Positions 45,478-54,712 of a stretch of DNA of 64,000 nt are shown here, one piece after another. The notes below the pieces were generated by a model that saw only the letters and a program-made list of their open reading frames with translations, made no database searches and was not told where the DNA came from. Position numbers and translations under genes: made by a program. The DNA comes from Ketobacter sp036337295 (GTDB lineage Bacteria > Pseudomonadota > Gammaproteobacteria > Pseudomonadales > Ketobacteraceae): NCBI GenBank assembly GCA_036337295.1, contig JAYZEN010000012.1, positions 248,001 to 312,000 on the forward strand, read 5' to 3'. Position 1 is the stretch's first letter. Every line of letters starts with the position of its first letter.

Positions 45478-45492
45478 CAGGATAATATCCTG
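45478..45492. promoter_or_regulatory. 15-bp perfect palindrome upstream of envZ
   Basis: CAGGATA-A-TATCCTG is a perfect inverted repeat 22 bases before the envZ ATG (45515) and 40 bases after the pyruvate kinase-like stop. It may be an operator or a short hairpin affecting envZ translation or termination. There is no U-tract. Confidence 0.45.
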
Positions 45493-45514
45493 CTGGCATT
45501 ATTCTGGGTCCACT

Positions 45515-46834
45515 ATGAAACTCATTCCCCGTTCCTCCTTCTGGCGCACCATCTGGCTGGTGTGGCTGGTGATTCTGCTGAGCCAGATTTCCACCTTGCT
45601 GTTTGCGGTGTATTACCTGTACCTGCCGGGCATCAAGCAGAATGCCAAGCTGGTGGCCCTGGAGATGGACACCATCCGTTACCTGGTGGACGGTGAGCGT
45701 CGCATCGAGCTGCTGCAGCGGCTGCAACAGCAGCACAAAATCGACATCACCGCCGATCCTGAGCTGATTCCGCCGGAAAGCGAAGGCCTGTTCGGGCGCC
45801 TGTTTGTGGACCCCATGCGCAGCCGCATTGGTGAAGGCAGTGCCGTGCGGTTGGGTTTCGATCCCTCACCCGGGCTGTGGGTGAGCACCCAGCAGCTGGG
45901 TGACCTGTGGGTACGTTTTCCATTGGAGAATGTCGGGCGCTATGAGGCCATTGCCTTTCTGGCCTGGCTGATCGGCACACCGGCCCTGGCCTTTGTGCTG
46001 GGCACATTCTTTGTACGGCAGTTGAACCGCCCCCTGAAAAACCTGGAAACGGCAGCCCGTCGCATTGGCCGTGGTGAGCCGTTGAAAAGCCATTTGCTGG
46101 AGAACACCTCGCGGGAGATTCGGGCGGTGAACAAGGCGTTCCTGCAGATGAGCGACAACCTGCAGCGGGTGGACCGGGAGCGGGCGTTGTTGCTGGCGGG
46201 TATTTCCCATGATCTGCGCACCCCCCTGACCCGCATGCGCCTGACCGCCGAATTGCTGGGGGAGTCGGAATTCACCGAAGGCATGGTGCGCGACATCGAG
46301 GACATGAACGCCATCCTCGACCAGTTCATTCTGTTCGTTAGGGATGGCAACGATGAGCAAACGGAAGTGGGCGATCTCAACGAGGTGATCGTGGAGGTGG
46401 TGTCGCAGTTTGAATCGGAGGGCCGTTCCATCCAGACCCTGTTGCATGAATTGCCGGGCATCTCCCTGAAACGGTTGTCACTGAAACGCATGTTCGCGAA
46501 CCTGATAGGTAATGCGATCCGTCATGGCGGTGGTGAAGTGGAAGTGCGCAGTGGTATGGAGGACGGTGAGATCTGCGTGGTGGTGGCGGACCGCGGGCGT
46601 GGGCTTACGGAAAAAGAAATGTACGAATTATTCCAACCCTTCGCCCGTGGGGATCAAAGCCGGACCAGCAAAGGCTCCGGCCTGGGCCTGGCCATCGTGA
46701 AGCGGATTGTGGACATGCACCACGGCCGGGTGCAATTGCGCAACCGGGACGGCGGCGGCCTGGAAGCCATTGTGCATTTTCCGGTGACCGGCGATTTTGT
46801 CCCACCGGATTCCATGATGGCCCGCATCCGTTAA
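45515..46834 (+). CDS. envZ: EnvZ-type sensor histidine kinase
   Basis: The 439-residue kinase has TM1 (residues 13-36), a short periplasmic domain, TM2 (about 144-167), HAMP (about 168-220), HisKA with H232 in LAGISHDLRTPLTRMRL and an HATPase (GNAIRHGGG, GRGLTEKEM, GSGLGLAIV). The overall match is to EnvZ, partner of the OmpR-like protein encoded at 42750. The gap between them holds a pyruvate kinase-like gene and a 15-bp palindrome, so envZ may have its own promoter as well as read-through. Confidence 0.92.
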   Translation: MKLIPRSSFWRTIWLVWLVILLSQISTLLFAVYYLYLPGIKQNAKLVALEMDTIRYLVDGERRIELLQRLQQQHKIDITADPELIPPESEGLFGRLFVDPMRSRIGEGSAVRLGFDPSPGLWVSTQQLGDLWVRFPLENVGRYEAIAFLAWLIGTPALAFVLGTFFVRQLNRPLKNLETAARRIGRGEPLKSHLLENTSREIRAVNKAFLQMSDNLQRVDRERALLLAGISHDLRTPLTRMRLTAELLGESEFTEGMVRDIEDMNAILDQFILFVRDGNDEQTEVGDLNEVIVEVVSQFESEGRSIQTLLHELPGISLKRLSLKRMFANLIGNAIRHGGGEVEVRSGMEDGEICVVVADRGRGLTEKEMYELFQPFARGDQSRTSKGSGLGLAIVKRIVDMHHGRVQLRNRDGGGLEAIVHFPVTGDFVPPDSMMARIR

Positions 46835-46861
46835 CCGCTCCGGGATTGCCTGGCATTGCGA

Positions 46862-47878
46862 TCAGGGGCGATCCCGCTCGCGATCCAGTTCCCGTTGCGT
46901 ATTTTTCTCTGCCAGTTTCTGTTGCCGGCGTTCCGCAATGAGGGAGCGCTGGTCGCCACCGATGTGCTGTTGCCCCCGTTTCTCCGCCAGTTTGATCTGC
47001 TTTTCCCGCTGGGCAAAACGACGCTTCTGCTCTTCCGAGTATTCGTGATGGCAGTGGTGGCAGCTGACCCCGGCCTGGTAGTAGCGGGAGCGTTTGTCTG
47101 CTTCGGTGATGGGGCGACGGCAGGCGTGGCACTGGTCAAAGTTGCCTTTGCGTAACTGGTGATCCACGGTCACGCGATTATCGAATACGAAGCATTCACC
47201 CTGCCACAGGGACTCGGCCTCGGGCACTTCTTCCAGGTATTTGAGGATGCCGCCTTCCAGGTGATACACCTCGTCAAAACCCTGTTCCTTCAGATACGCG
47301 GTGGACTTTTCACAGCGAATGCCGCCGGTGCAGAACATGGCGACTTTTTTATGCCGGGTGGGGTCCAGGTTCTCCGCCACGTACTGGGGAAACTCGCGGA
47401 AGGTTTTGGTGTGCGGGTCAATGGCGCCCTTGAAGGTGCCGATTTCCACTTCGTAGTCGTTGCGGGTATCCACCAGCAGTACGTCCGGGTCGCTGATGAG
47501 AGCATTCCAGTCCCGGGGCTTGACGTAGGTGCCCACTACGCGCTGGGGGTCAATGCCTTCCACGCCCATGGTGACGATTTCGTTCTTCAGTTTCACCTTG
47601 GTGCGATAGAACGGCTGTTCCTGGTCAAAGGATTCCTTGGTGTCCAGGTCGCGCAGACGGGGGTCGCTGCGCAGGTGCTGCAGCACGGCATCGATGCCCT
47701 GGCGGGTGCCGGCGATGGTGCCGTTGATGCCCTCACTGGCCAGCAGCAGGGTGCCTTTCACATCCTGTTCCAGCATAACGTCCAACAGGGGTTGGCGCAG
47801 TTGCTCAAAGTGTTCCAGGGTGACGAATTTATACAGCGCACACACCACAATGGTGGCGCCGGATGGTGTTTGATTCAT
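46862..47878 (-). CDS. trhO: tRNA uridine-34 hydroxylase TrhO (YceA)
   Basis: The 338-residue protein has an N-terminal UPF0176-like domain (VVCALYKFVTLEHFEQL), a central rhodanese domain (LVDTRNDYEVEIGTFKGAID) and active Cys C183 in FCTGGIRCEKST. A C-terminal Cys/His-rich and basic segment follows (CHACRRPITEADK...CHHCHHEYSEEQ). TrhO uses oxygen to hydroxylate U34 of several tRNAs, complementing TrhP. The frame opens at 48043, but GAGGA before the ATG at 47878 fixes the start. Confidence 0.94.
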   Translation of the reverse strand: MNQTPSGATIVVCALYKFVTLEHFEQLRQPLLDVMLEQDVKGTLLLASEGINGTIAGTRQGIDAVLQHLRSDPRLRDLDTKESFDQEQPFYRTKVKLKNEIVTMGVEGIDPQRVVGTYVKPRDWNALISDPDVLLVDTRNDYEVEIGTFKGAIDPHTKTFREFPQYVAENLDPTRHKKVAMFCTGGIRCEKSTAYLKEQGFDEVYHLEGGILKYLEEVPEAESLWQGECFVFDNRVTVDHQLRKGNFDQCHACRRPITEADKRSRYYQAGVSCHHCHHEYSEEQKRRFAQREKQIKLAEKRGQQHIGGDQRSLIAERRQQKLAEKNTQRELDRERDRP

Positions 47879-48075
47879 GTTGTCCTCGCTGTCTGGAGCG
47901 TAAATCCAGGGCGTTGTGTTGGGTTTTTGGTCAAGTAAGCAGACCAAGGGCGGGCATTTTATCGGATATGAGCGCTGAATCAAGCGGTTCGGGTCACGCA
48001 GTACGAACGCACTTAGTTTCATTATGGGGGTATACTGGCCCATCAGACCCTTGAGCCAGACCCATAAGCGAAGTG

Positions 48076-48522
48076 ATGCCCGTGAGCAGTAACGACAAAA
48101 ACGACAGCAAGCCCATCGAATTCAGCCTCCCCGGTCGCGGCAGCAAGGTCATGTCGGCGCTGCAGGCGGTGGCATTCGCCAAGATGATGGGGCAACAGCA
48201 GCAATGGCCGGTGGCGAAAGTGATTACCCAGCAGCTGACGGAGCAACTGCCGGATTATCTGGACGGTTGGCTGGCGTTGTTCGAGGCCTGTGAGGCGTTG
48301 GAGGACTACGTCATGTTATCGCGGGCGGCCCAGCGTTGCCTGTCCCACAAGCCCCGCTGTGTGGCGGCCCTGATGGCGCTGGCCACAGCGCTGGGGAAAC
48401 ACCAGCGTCACCTGGAGGCGTTGGAAATCCTGGCCACTGCCATGGAAATCGAGCCGGACAACCCCCGTTTGCGCCGTCAGCGGGAGGCGTTGCGCCGGGA
48501 GCGGAAGCCGCTGGATACATAA
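48076..48522 (+). CDS. Small TPR-like protein
   Basis: The 148-residue cytoplasmic protein has two to three tetratricopeptide-like helix pairs, for example DYLDGWLALFEACEALEDYVMLSRAAQRCLSH and the RHLEALEILATAMEIEPDNPRLRRQ repeat ending in the typical EPDNP. GTG at 48073 and ATG at 48076 are adjacent; the ATG is preferred. It diverges from trhO and precedes the hybrid kinase by about 56 bases. Role unknown; it may bind a partner. Confidence 0.72.
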   Translation: MPVSSNDKNDSKPIEFSLPGRGSKVMSALQAVAFAKMMGQQQQWPVAKVITQQLTEQLPDYLDGWLALFEACEALEDYVMLSRAAQRCLSHKPRCVAALMALATALGKHQRHLEALEILATAMEIEPDNPRLRRQREALRRERKPLDT

Positions 48523-48578
48523 CCCCTGCTTCGTGCTAGCATGGGCCCATTCCCGGGGTATACACCAACAGCAAAAAC

Positions 48579-50291
48579 ATGCAGTACGCGAAATCCGCCG
48601 TTAAAGAAGCGCAAATCGATTACGTCTTTGATCAGTTGAGGGTCACCGGCTGGCCCCATACGGCTGCCGTGGTGGTGACCACCGGCGTGCTCTGGTTTTC
48701 CACCCATTCCCTGCTCTCAGTGGCCTGGATGGCGCTCGTGCTGTTCAGTCACGGGGTGCGCCTGGTGACCCTGGACCGACTCTGGATGCAGGCCCGTCAA
48801 CACGGTGATTACCGCCGTATGAAGCCGTTGCTGGTGATGGGCATGACCTATGCCGGGGCACTCTGGGGACTGGTGCCCATCTGGTTTATGAATGAGCCCC
48901 AGACCGAGTCCGTTATTTTTGTCTCCATTGCCCTGGCCGGGATGTGTGCTTCCACTTTGCCGGCGCTGGCGGCCTATCTGCCGGCGTACCTGGCGTTTGT
49001 TGTGCCGGCGCTTGCCCTGCTTATCGTCAAACTGTTTCTGCTGGGGTTGAATGCCACAGCCTTGCTTGGCGTGGCCTGCCTGACGGCGTTTGTGATGATC
49101 AGCGCCAAGATCAACCAGATTATATCCATGTCCATCACCATGGATTTCCAGAATCGGGAATTGTTGGAGCAGGTGACGGTGGCAAAGGAAAAAGCCGAGG
49201 CGGCCAATCGGGCCAAGTCCCGTTTTCTGGCGGTGGCCAGTCATGATCTGCGCCAACCCCTGCAGGCGCTGGGCCTGATTCTGGAAAGCATGAAGTTGAA
49301 AGCGCGGCAGCAGGCGCCGGAGCAACAAAGCCTGATTCAGCAGGGGGTGCATTGCCACGACGCTCTGAGTGATATGTTCAACTCACTGATGGATCTGTCA
49401 CGCCTGGAAGCCAATGACCTGAATGTGAGCCTGGGGCATGTGGAACTCAACGACATACTGCAATCCCTGGTGCGGGAGTTTCAGTCGGCGGCGGAAGCCA
49501 AAGGCATCGGCCTGCACCTGCAGTCTGCCCCTTGTGTGGTGCATACCGACCCGCTGATTCTGGGGCGGATTCTGCGTAATTTGATTTCCAATGCGGTCAA
49601 GTTCACGGAAACCGGCAGCGTTGAACTGCGGCTGCAGTTGCTGCAGGACAAAGTGATGATTCTGGTACAGGACACCGGTGTTGGCATTCCGCTGGAAGAG
49701 CAGGCCCGGATTTTTGACGAGTATCATCAGGTTTCCAACCGCCACCGCTTGCGCCAACAAGGGGTTGGCCTGGGGTTGGCGGTGGTCAAGCGCTTGGTGG
49801 AGCTGCTGCATCTGGATTTGCAGCTGGAATCCGTGCCGCAGCAGGGCAGCACCTTCACCCTGGTGGTGCCGCGGGGTAACCCGGCGGCGTTGCCGAAGAA
49901 AGAGGAGTTGTCCGGTGTTTCCCTGCAAGGGTGTCGGGTGCTGGTGGTGGACGACGAGCCCGCGCTACTGGAAGCCACCTGCAGTCTGCTGCGGGAATGG
50001 GGTTGCGAAGTGCTGATGGCGGACAGTGAGCAAGCGGCCCTGGCCCATGTGGATGCCAGCGCGCCGCCTCACATTGTGTTATCGGATTACCATTTGGGTG
50101 GCAGCACCGGGCTGTCGGTGATCCGGTCGGTGCAGCAGTGCCTGCAACAACCGGTGCCGGCGTTGTTGATGAGCGGTGACACCAGCCCGGAACTGATTCA
50201 GCGCATTCGTGAACACAGTCTGTTTCTGTTGCAAAAGCCGGTGAAACCGGTGCACCTGCGCAAAGTGATGCGGCAACTGCTGCACGCTTAG
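48579..50291 (+). CDS. Hybrid sensor histidine kinase with C-terminal receiver
   Basis: The 570-residue protein has a membrane domain with about 5-6 helices (residues 30-180), short coiled coil (190-215), HisKA with H222 in LAVASHDLRQPLQALGLIL, HATPase (LRNLISNAVKFT, QDTGVGIP, GVGLGLAVV) and a C-terminal receiver (452-565) with phosphoacceptor D503 in IVLSDYHLGG. The membrane sensor type is not one I can name. Its gene converges with a LuxR-type regulator, stops two bases apart, which is probably its output partner. The SHDLRQPLQ motif is typical of the BarA-like and RpfC-like hybrid group in aquatic gammaproteobacteria. Confidence 0.9.
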   Translation: MQYAKSAVKEAQIDYVFDQLRVTGWPHTAAVVVTTGVLWFSTHSLLSVAWMALVLFSHGVRLVTLDRLWMQARQHGDYRRMKPLLVMGMTYAGALWGLVPIWFMNEPQTESVIFVSIALAGMCASTLPALAAYLPAYLAFVVPALALLIVKLFLLGLNATALLGVACLTAFVMISAKINQIISMSITMDFQNRELLEQVTVAKEKAEAANRAKSRFLAVASHDLRQPLQALGLILESMKLKARQQAPEQQSLIQQGVHCHDALSDMFNSLMDLSRLEANDLNVSLGHVELNDILQSLVREFQSAAEAKGIGLHLQSAPCVVHTDPLILGRILRNLISNAVKFTETGSVELRLQLLQDKVMILVQDTGVGIPLEEQARIFDEYHQVSNRHRLRQQGVGLGLAVVKRLVELLHLDLQLESVPQQGSTFTLVVPRGNPAALPKKEELSGVSLQGCRVLVVDDEPALLEATCSLLREWGCEVLMADSEQAALAHVDASAPPHIVLSDYHLGGSTGLSVIRSVQQCLQQPVPALLMSGDTSPELIQRIREHSLFLLQKPVKPVHLRKVMRQLLHA

Positions 50292-50292
50292 C

Positions 50293-50949
50293 CTATTTGA
50301 TCAGGCCTAACTTGCGCGCTTCCGCCACACAGTGGTAGCGGCTGTCGGCATCGAGGATGCTCATCAATGCGGATACGTGGGATTTTACCGTGGCTTCGGT
50401 GATGGACAGTGAGTTGGCTATCTCCTGGTTGGAATAGCCTTCCGCCACCAACAGCAACACATCCATGCGGCGGCTGCTCAGTTGTTTGCGGATGGATTCG
50501 GTCTGACGCCCCACCGTTTGCCGGTAATGTTCCAGCCGCACCTGAGTTTCGGCGGGTAGATAGACTTTGCCCTGCTCAATGGTCTCCAGGCAATCCTTGA
50601 ACACCTGCTTGCCGCCGGACTTGTGGATGAAGCCACTCACCCCCAGCTGCATGGCCTTGGCCACCAGTTCCAGATCATCGACACCGGACATCATCACAAT
50701 GGGGGCGGTTACCATCAGGCGATTCAGCTTTTCCAGAATACTGAGGCCGTCGCAATCCGGCAGTTGATAATCGACAAAAATCCAGTCCAGATCCGGCCGC
50801 TGTTCAGCCTGGCGGACACCGTCGGCCGCGTTGAGGGCAGAAACAATGGTGGCATCCGGGCGCAGGGTACTCAGAATAACGGCAATCCCATCCTGGAATA
50901 CCGGGTGATCGTCGATCACCAGAAAGGTGCAAGTCAGATTTTCAGTCAC
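50293..50949 (-). CDS. NarL/LuxR-type response regulator
   Basis: The 218-residue protein has a receiver with phosphoacceptor D60 (IFVDYQLPDCDGL) and a C-terminal LuxR helix-turn-helix (about 150-215, LSSRRMDVLLLVAEGYSNQEIANSLSITEATVKSHVSALM). It is tail-to-tail with the hybrid kinase gene (50291 and 50293), suggesting a phosphorelay pair with convergent transcripts that could interfere. Targets are unknown. Confidence 0.9.
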   Translation of the reverse strand: MTENLTCTFLVIDDHPVFQDGIAVILSTLRPDATIVSALNAADGVRQAEQRPDLDWIFVDYQLPDCDGLSILEKLNRLMVTAPIVMMSGVDDLELVAKAMQLGVSGFIHKSGGKQVFKDCLETIEQGKVYLPAETQVRLEHYRQTVGRQTESIRKQLSSRRMDVLLLVAEGYSNQEIANSLSITEATVKSHVSALMSILDADSRYHCVAEARKLGLIK

Positions 50950-51153
50950 GTGTATTTATCTATTTAAAAGGGCTTTTATAGCTGTGTTTAAACCATAGCC
51001 GGTGCCGCAGTGTCAATGCAACTTAAGTAGTAACGCCCGGCAGAAAGGCTGTGCCAGAATCGAATCGCATCCTTGGGGTGTCACCATAATCATAATACTT
51101 TTCCAGTTCGACAATTTCACACTTTAACGATTACACAACGAAAGGATCTGCAA

Positions 51154-52545
51154 ATGAAATTTCCAATTCCTGAAGGATTAGGGGGGAACCGGGCGCTGCG
51201 CGTTTCCGGTTTAATGCTTGTGTCCGTGTTTATGGCGGCTTGTGAAAAGGCGCCCACCAACGAAGACATTTTTGTTAATCCTCCGGCCAATACACAATTC
51301 GAAGGCGACACCGGTTCCGTTACCTTGAGCAAACTTGGCGGCCGCACCGTGTGTTACACCACCGACGGCAGCGCGGTCAGTTTTGCCGGCGGCGACTGCA
51401 GTGGCGGCACCTCGCAAACTTATTCCGGCAGTATTGATCTGTCCTGTGCGACCGGTGAAAACGGCACTGAAGTGCTGCGCCAGGTGAGCCTGGCGTTTGA
51501 GTGGCAAGAGTCCCCTTTGGGTGGTGCCACTCTGCAAAATCGTGATGCTTTGTTCTTCCTCAATTGCGACGGTGGCCCCGGCGGAACTGATTCTGACGGT
51601 GACGGCGTGGTGGACCTGAACGATAACTGCCCCGTGGATTTCAACCCGGATCAGGCGGACAGCGATGACGACGGTCAGGGCGATGTGTGTGATGTGGACC
51701 TGGATAACGATGGCATCGAAGATGATGTGGACAACTGTCCGGCGGTGGCCAACACGGACCAGGCCGATGGCGACGGTGATGATATCGGTGACGCCTGTGA
51801 CCCGGATCTGGACAACGACGGTGTGGACAATGAACTGGATAATTGCCCCGTTGCGCCCAATCCCGGCCAGGCCGATGGTGATGGCGATGGCATCGGTGAC
51901 GTCTGCGATTCGCTGTTTGACTCCGATGGTGATGGTGTGGAAGACGATGTGGACAACTGTCCTGCCGTGGCCAACGCCGACCAGACTGACACGGATGGCG
52001 ACGGCATAGGTGATGCCTGTGATGATCCGGAATATGTGGGGACCGACCGTTTCTTCCACGATTACCTGGATTTGCTGGACCAATTGATGGACATCATGCA
52101 GTGTCAGTTCAATGGTTGCCAGCAACCGGACGGCACCTTCAACTGGACCATCAATGCCTCCAATTCTGATCTGGAATCCGGCTCGGCCAATTGGAAAGCC
52201 ACTGTGAATTCCTTCTTCCCGCCCACCGCGTTGATGACCTTTACCGCAACCAATGCTGTATTGAACGGTTGCCTGGGGAATGGTTCGGCATCCGGCGTGT
52301 TGAACTCCAGCGCCACTGGCCCGCTCAACACCGGCTCACCCATCCAGTTCCAGTGCAACGGCAAATCCGGTTACATCGTGATGCGCCTGAACCTGACCGG
52401 TGGTTCCATCACCGGCGGTTTCTACGATGCCTACTGCCTGGAGCCGGAGTGTGATGCCACCGCTATCCGCTACCGCATCGTTGGCACCGACAGCAACGGC
52501 GAACTGATCTACAACCGGGAAGTGCTGGGCAATACTCTACCCTAG
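51154..52545 (+). CDS. Lipoprotein with thrombospondin type 3 calcium-binding repeats
   Basis: The 463-residue protein has lipobox MAAC, C30, and a beta-like N-terminal domain (about 35-145). Four Asp-rich TSP3 repeats follow (nt about 51590-52023): DSDGDGVVDLNDNCPVDFNPDQAD, DNDGIEDDVDNCPAVANTDQ and so on, each with Cys and calcium-coordinating Asp/Asn. A C-terminal domain of about 150 residues with conserved Cys follows. Such proteins are surface or periplasmic calcium-binding proteins in OmpA-like or adhesin contexts. The frame opens at 51073, but AAAGGAT supports the ATG at 51154. Neighbours give no function. Confidence 0.88.
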   Translation: MKFPIPEGLGGNRALRVSGLMLVSVFMAACEKAPTNEDIFVNPPANTQFEGDTGSVTLSKLGGRTVCYTTDGSAVSFAGGDCSGGTSQTYSGSIDLSCATGENGTEVLRQVSLAFEWQESPLGGATLQNRDALFFLNCDGGPGGTDSDGDGVVDLNDNCPVDFNPDQADSDDDGQGDVCDVDLDNDGIEDDVDNCPAVANTDQADGDGDDIGDACDPDLDNDGVDNELDNCPVAPNPGQADGDGDGIGDVCDSLFDSDGDGVEDDVDNCPAVANADQTDTDGDGIGDACDDPEYVGTDRFFHDYLDLLDQLMDIMQCQFNGCQQPDGTFNWTINASNSDLESGSANWKATVNSFFPPTALMTFTATNAVLNGCLGNGSASGVLNSSATGPLNTGSPIQFQCNGKSGYIVMRLNLTGGSITGGFYDAYCLEPECDATAIRYRIVGTDSNGELIYNREVLGNTLP

Positions 52546-52587
52546 AGCCCTAGCGTTTTTTAACCACCAGTGTGTGGTTTAGGCGTG

Positions 52588-52618
52588 GCCCCGTACCGAT
52601 ATGGTACGGGGCTTTTTT
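52588..52618 (+). terminator. Rho-independent terminator after the TSP3 lipoprotein gene
   Basis: GCCCCGTACC (52588-52597) pairs with GGTACGGGGC (52603-52612) around a 5-base loop, followed by six T. A smaller AACCAC/GTGGTT hairpin lies just before it at 52562-52579. Confidence 0.92.
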
Positions 52619-52624
52619 ATTGGT

Positions 52625-54712
52625 TTATGCCGTTGGGTGAGCGGGCAGGCAGGGAAAACTGAGTCGGAAACCGGCGCCCTGCTCCGGTTGGTAATAGGTG
52701 ATCCGGCCACCCATTTCCTGTACCAGTTGCTGCACCAGGGCCAGGCCAATGCCGGTACCCTGGGCCGAACGGGTCAGCTCATCGCCGATGCGGTAGAACA
52801 GGTCAAAGATGCGGTGTTGCTCGGCAGCCGCAATGCCGGGCCCGTAATCCCGGATCTCGAACACCACCTCCTGGCGTTGTTGGTTCACCGTCAGGTCGAT
52901 ACTCTTGTGGGCGGCGTGCTTGCAGAACTTCAGGCTGTTGTCCACCAGGTTCATCATGATCTGCATCATGGCGTCCATATCCAGGGCAAGCTGGGTTTGT
53001 TCCGTGATGGCTTGGGTGTGCAGGTTAAGACTGAAGGGCGTGGCCGCCACCTGGGATTGCAGGCGTGAACGTAACAGGTCCACTACCTGGGTTACGGAAA
53101 CCGGTTTGATGTCCAGCTGCAACTCCTGGCGCTCCATGCGTGCCAGCTGCAAAACATTGTTGATCAGGCGACTGAGGCGTTCGCTTTCGTCTGAGATGAA
53201 GCTGAAATATTCCTGCTGCTTTTCTGCTGGTGCCCATCCCTCCCGCAACATTTCACTGAACATGCGGATGGAGGTCAGCGGCGTTTTTAATTCGTGGCTG
53301 ACGGAGGCGATAAAATTCTGCTGCTGTTGCAGCAGGCGAATCTGGCGTACACCAAAGTGGTGGAGCAATGCAAAAATCACACACAGCAGACCCAACAACA
53401 GCAGGCTGGCCCAGGTGATGATGGTGCCGCCTGGACCATCCGGTAAGCGGTTGACGCTGAACACCAGCTCCAGCTCCGCCAATGGGCCCGACAGCGCGCT
53501 TTGCAGCAGCAGCGTGCCTTTCACATCCTGAGCCGCCAGCGAGGTGTAATTCAAGGTGCGGCGACGGTACTGCTCCGACGACAGAATTTTCAGCACCGTG
53601 CCTTGATAGGCGATCACCAGGTTGGTGGTGTCAGAGAGTCGGCTCTGTTCAAACGCCTGTTGGATGGCGGCCCGGATAAACGCCTGCTGGTCAATCAGCA
53701 GGCCCTGGATCAGGCGTTGATTATTGACCCAGGCGTTGCGAAACAGGATCAGGTGTCCGCTGTCCAGCAGGGCAAGATTGAGGTTGGAGGTGGTGTTGTT
53801 GAACAGCGTGATGGGCGTGGTCGATGGTACGGCTTCCAACAGATCGGCGCTGGCAGCTAGCGGTTCGGATCGTGACTCGGTTTTGGTTTCCTCTGCCAAC
53901 GCTTTCTTGCGCGCCCGTTGGGCGGGCACGGCGTCTGACTCTTGGTCGGCAAAAGCGCGCTCCAGCTCCAGTTCAGCAATGTTACCCAGGTTGGAGAGTT
54001 TGCTCAGGGTCTTAGCCTGGCGGGATGCATCCTGTTTTTGATTGAGCTGGTCGAATGGGGTCTGGGAACTCCTCCCTTGTGGCTGGCGGGCTTGGGATTG
54101 GCGGACTTGGGAATGGTACATTTGGGAAAAAAGCGCCGGAGCGGATGCGGGTGAAACCTCCGGTTGTGGGGCCGGGGCGTCGCTGTCGCTGGAGGCCACC
54201 AGATGGTTTTCTCCCAGCACGGATTCAATCCGCTGTTTCACCTGCTGGCGTTGTTGCAGGTCCTCCCGGGTCAAACCACTGGAAAGCCCTTCGGCATCAC
54301 TGTCGGGCAACAGAGGGGTGCTGAGCTGGCCATTGCTGTTGACCTGAAAATAGCCCAGCAATCCGGGGGCGGCGTCGCCGTCGGGCCACTGCGGCTGGGG
54401 TGTTTGTGAAAGGGGCGAGCGTTGCAGGTAGCGGGTAGTGCCGGCTTGCTTTTGATCCAACAGGTACTGGTATTCATCCGCCGCTCTCTGCAGCTCGGTT
54501 CGAAGCCAGCGTTGCAGGGCACCGTCGATGCTGCGGGTCAGCTCCTCGGCCAACTGCCGTTGTTGATACAGGGCTTCCCACTTGATCTGCTGACGGGCCT
54601 TAAGACTGAGCACAATGGTGGGAATCACCAACAGAATAAACGAGATCCCCAGTACCAGACGTAGGCGGCTGATGCTCCAGTGTCGAAATGGATGGGAGCG
54701 GGGTTTGGGCAT
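52625..54712 (-). CDS. Sensor histidine kinase with large N-terminal sensor region
   Basis: The 695-residue kinase has TM1 at about 15-37 and TM2 at about 429-452, bracketing a sensor region of almost 400 residues. That region is mostly helical and Gln/Ser/Ala-rich in its middle (about 180-300) and more ordered near 300-425. The kinase core has H473 in FIASVSHELKTPLTSIRMFSEML, then HATPase motifs (LVDNSLKFCK, DYGPGIA, GTGIGLALV). There is no HAMP in the usual position. It overlaps the response regulator stop by one base (TAATG). It is divergent from a PspA-like operon and probably monitors the cell envelope. Confidence 0.88.
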   Translation of the reverse strand: MPKPRSHPFRHWSISRLRLVLGISFILLVIPTIVLSLKARQQIKWEALYQQRQLAEELTRSIDGALQRWLRTELQRAADEYQYLLDQKQAGTTRYLQRSPLSQTPQPQWPDGDAAPGLLGYFQVNSNGQLSTPLLPDSDAEGLSSGLTREDLQQRQQVKQRIESVLGENHLVASSDSDAPAPQPEVSPASAPALFSQMYHSQVRQSQARQPQGRSSQTPFDQLNQKQDASRQAKTLSKLSNLGNIAELELERAFADQESDAVPAQRARKKALAEETKTESRSEPLAASADLLEAVPSTTPITLFNNTTSNLNLALLDSGHLILFRNAWVNNQRLIQGLLIDQQAFIRAAIQQAFEQSRLSDTTNLVIAYQGTVLKILSSEQYRRRTLNYTSLAAQDVKGTLLLQSALSGPLAELELVFSVNRLPDGPGGTIITWASLLLLGLLCVIFALLHHFGVRQIRLLQQQQNFIASVSHELKTPLTSIRMFSEMLREGWAPAEKQQEYFSFISDESERLSRLINNVLQLARMERQELQLDIKPVSVTQVVDLLRSRLQSQVAATPFSLNLHTQAITEQTQLALDMDAMMQIMMNLVDNSLKFCKHAAHKSIDLTVNQQRQEVVFEIRDYGPGIAAAEQHRIFDLFYRIGDELTRSAQGTGIGLALVQQLVQEMGGRITYYQPEQGAGFRLSFPCLPAHPTA

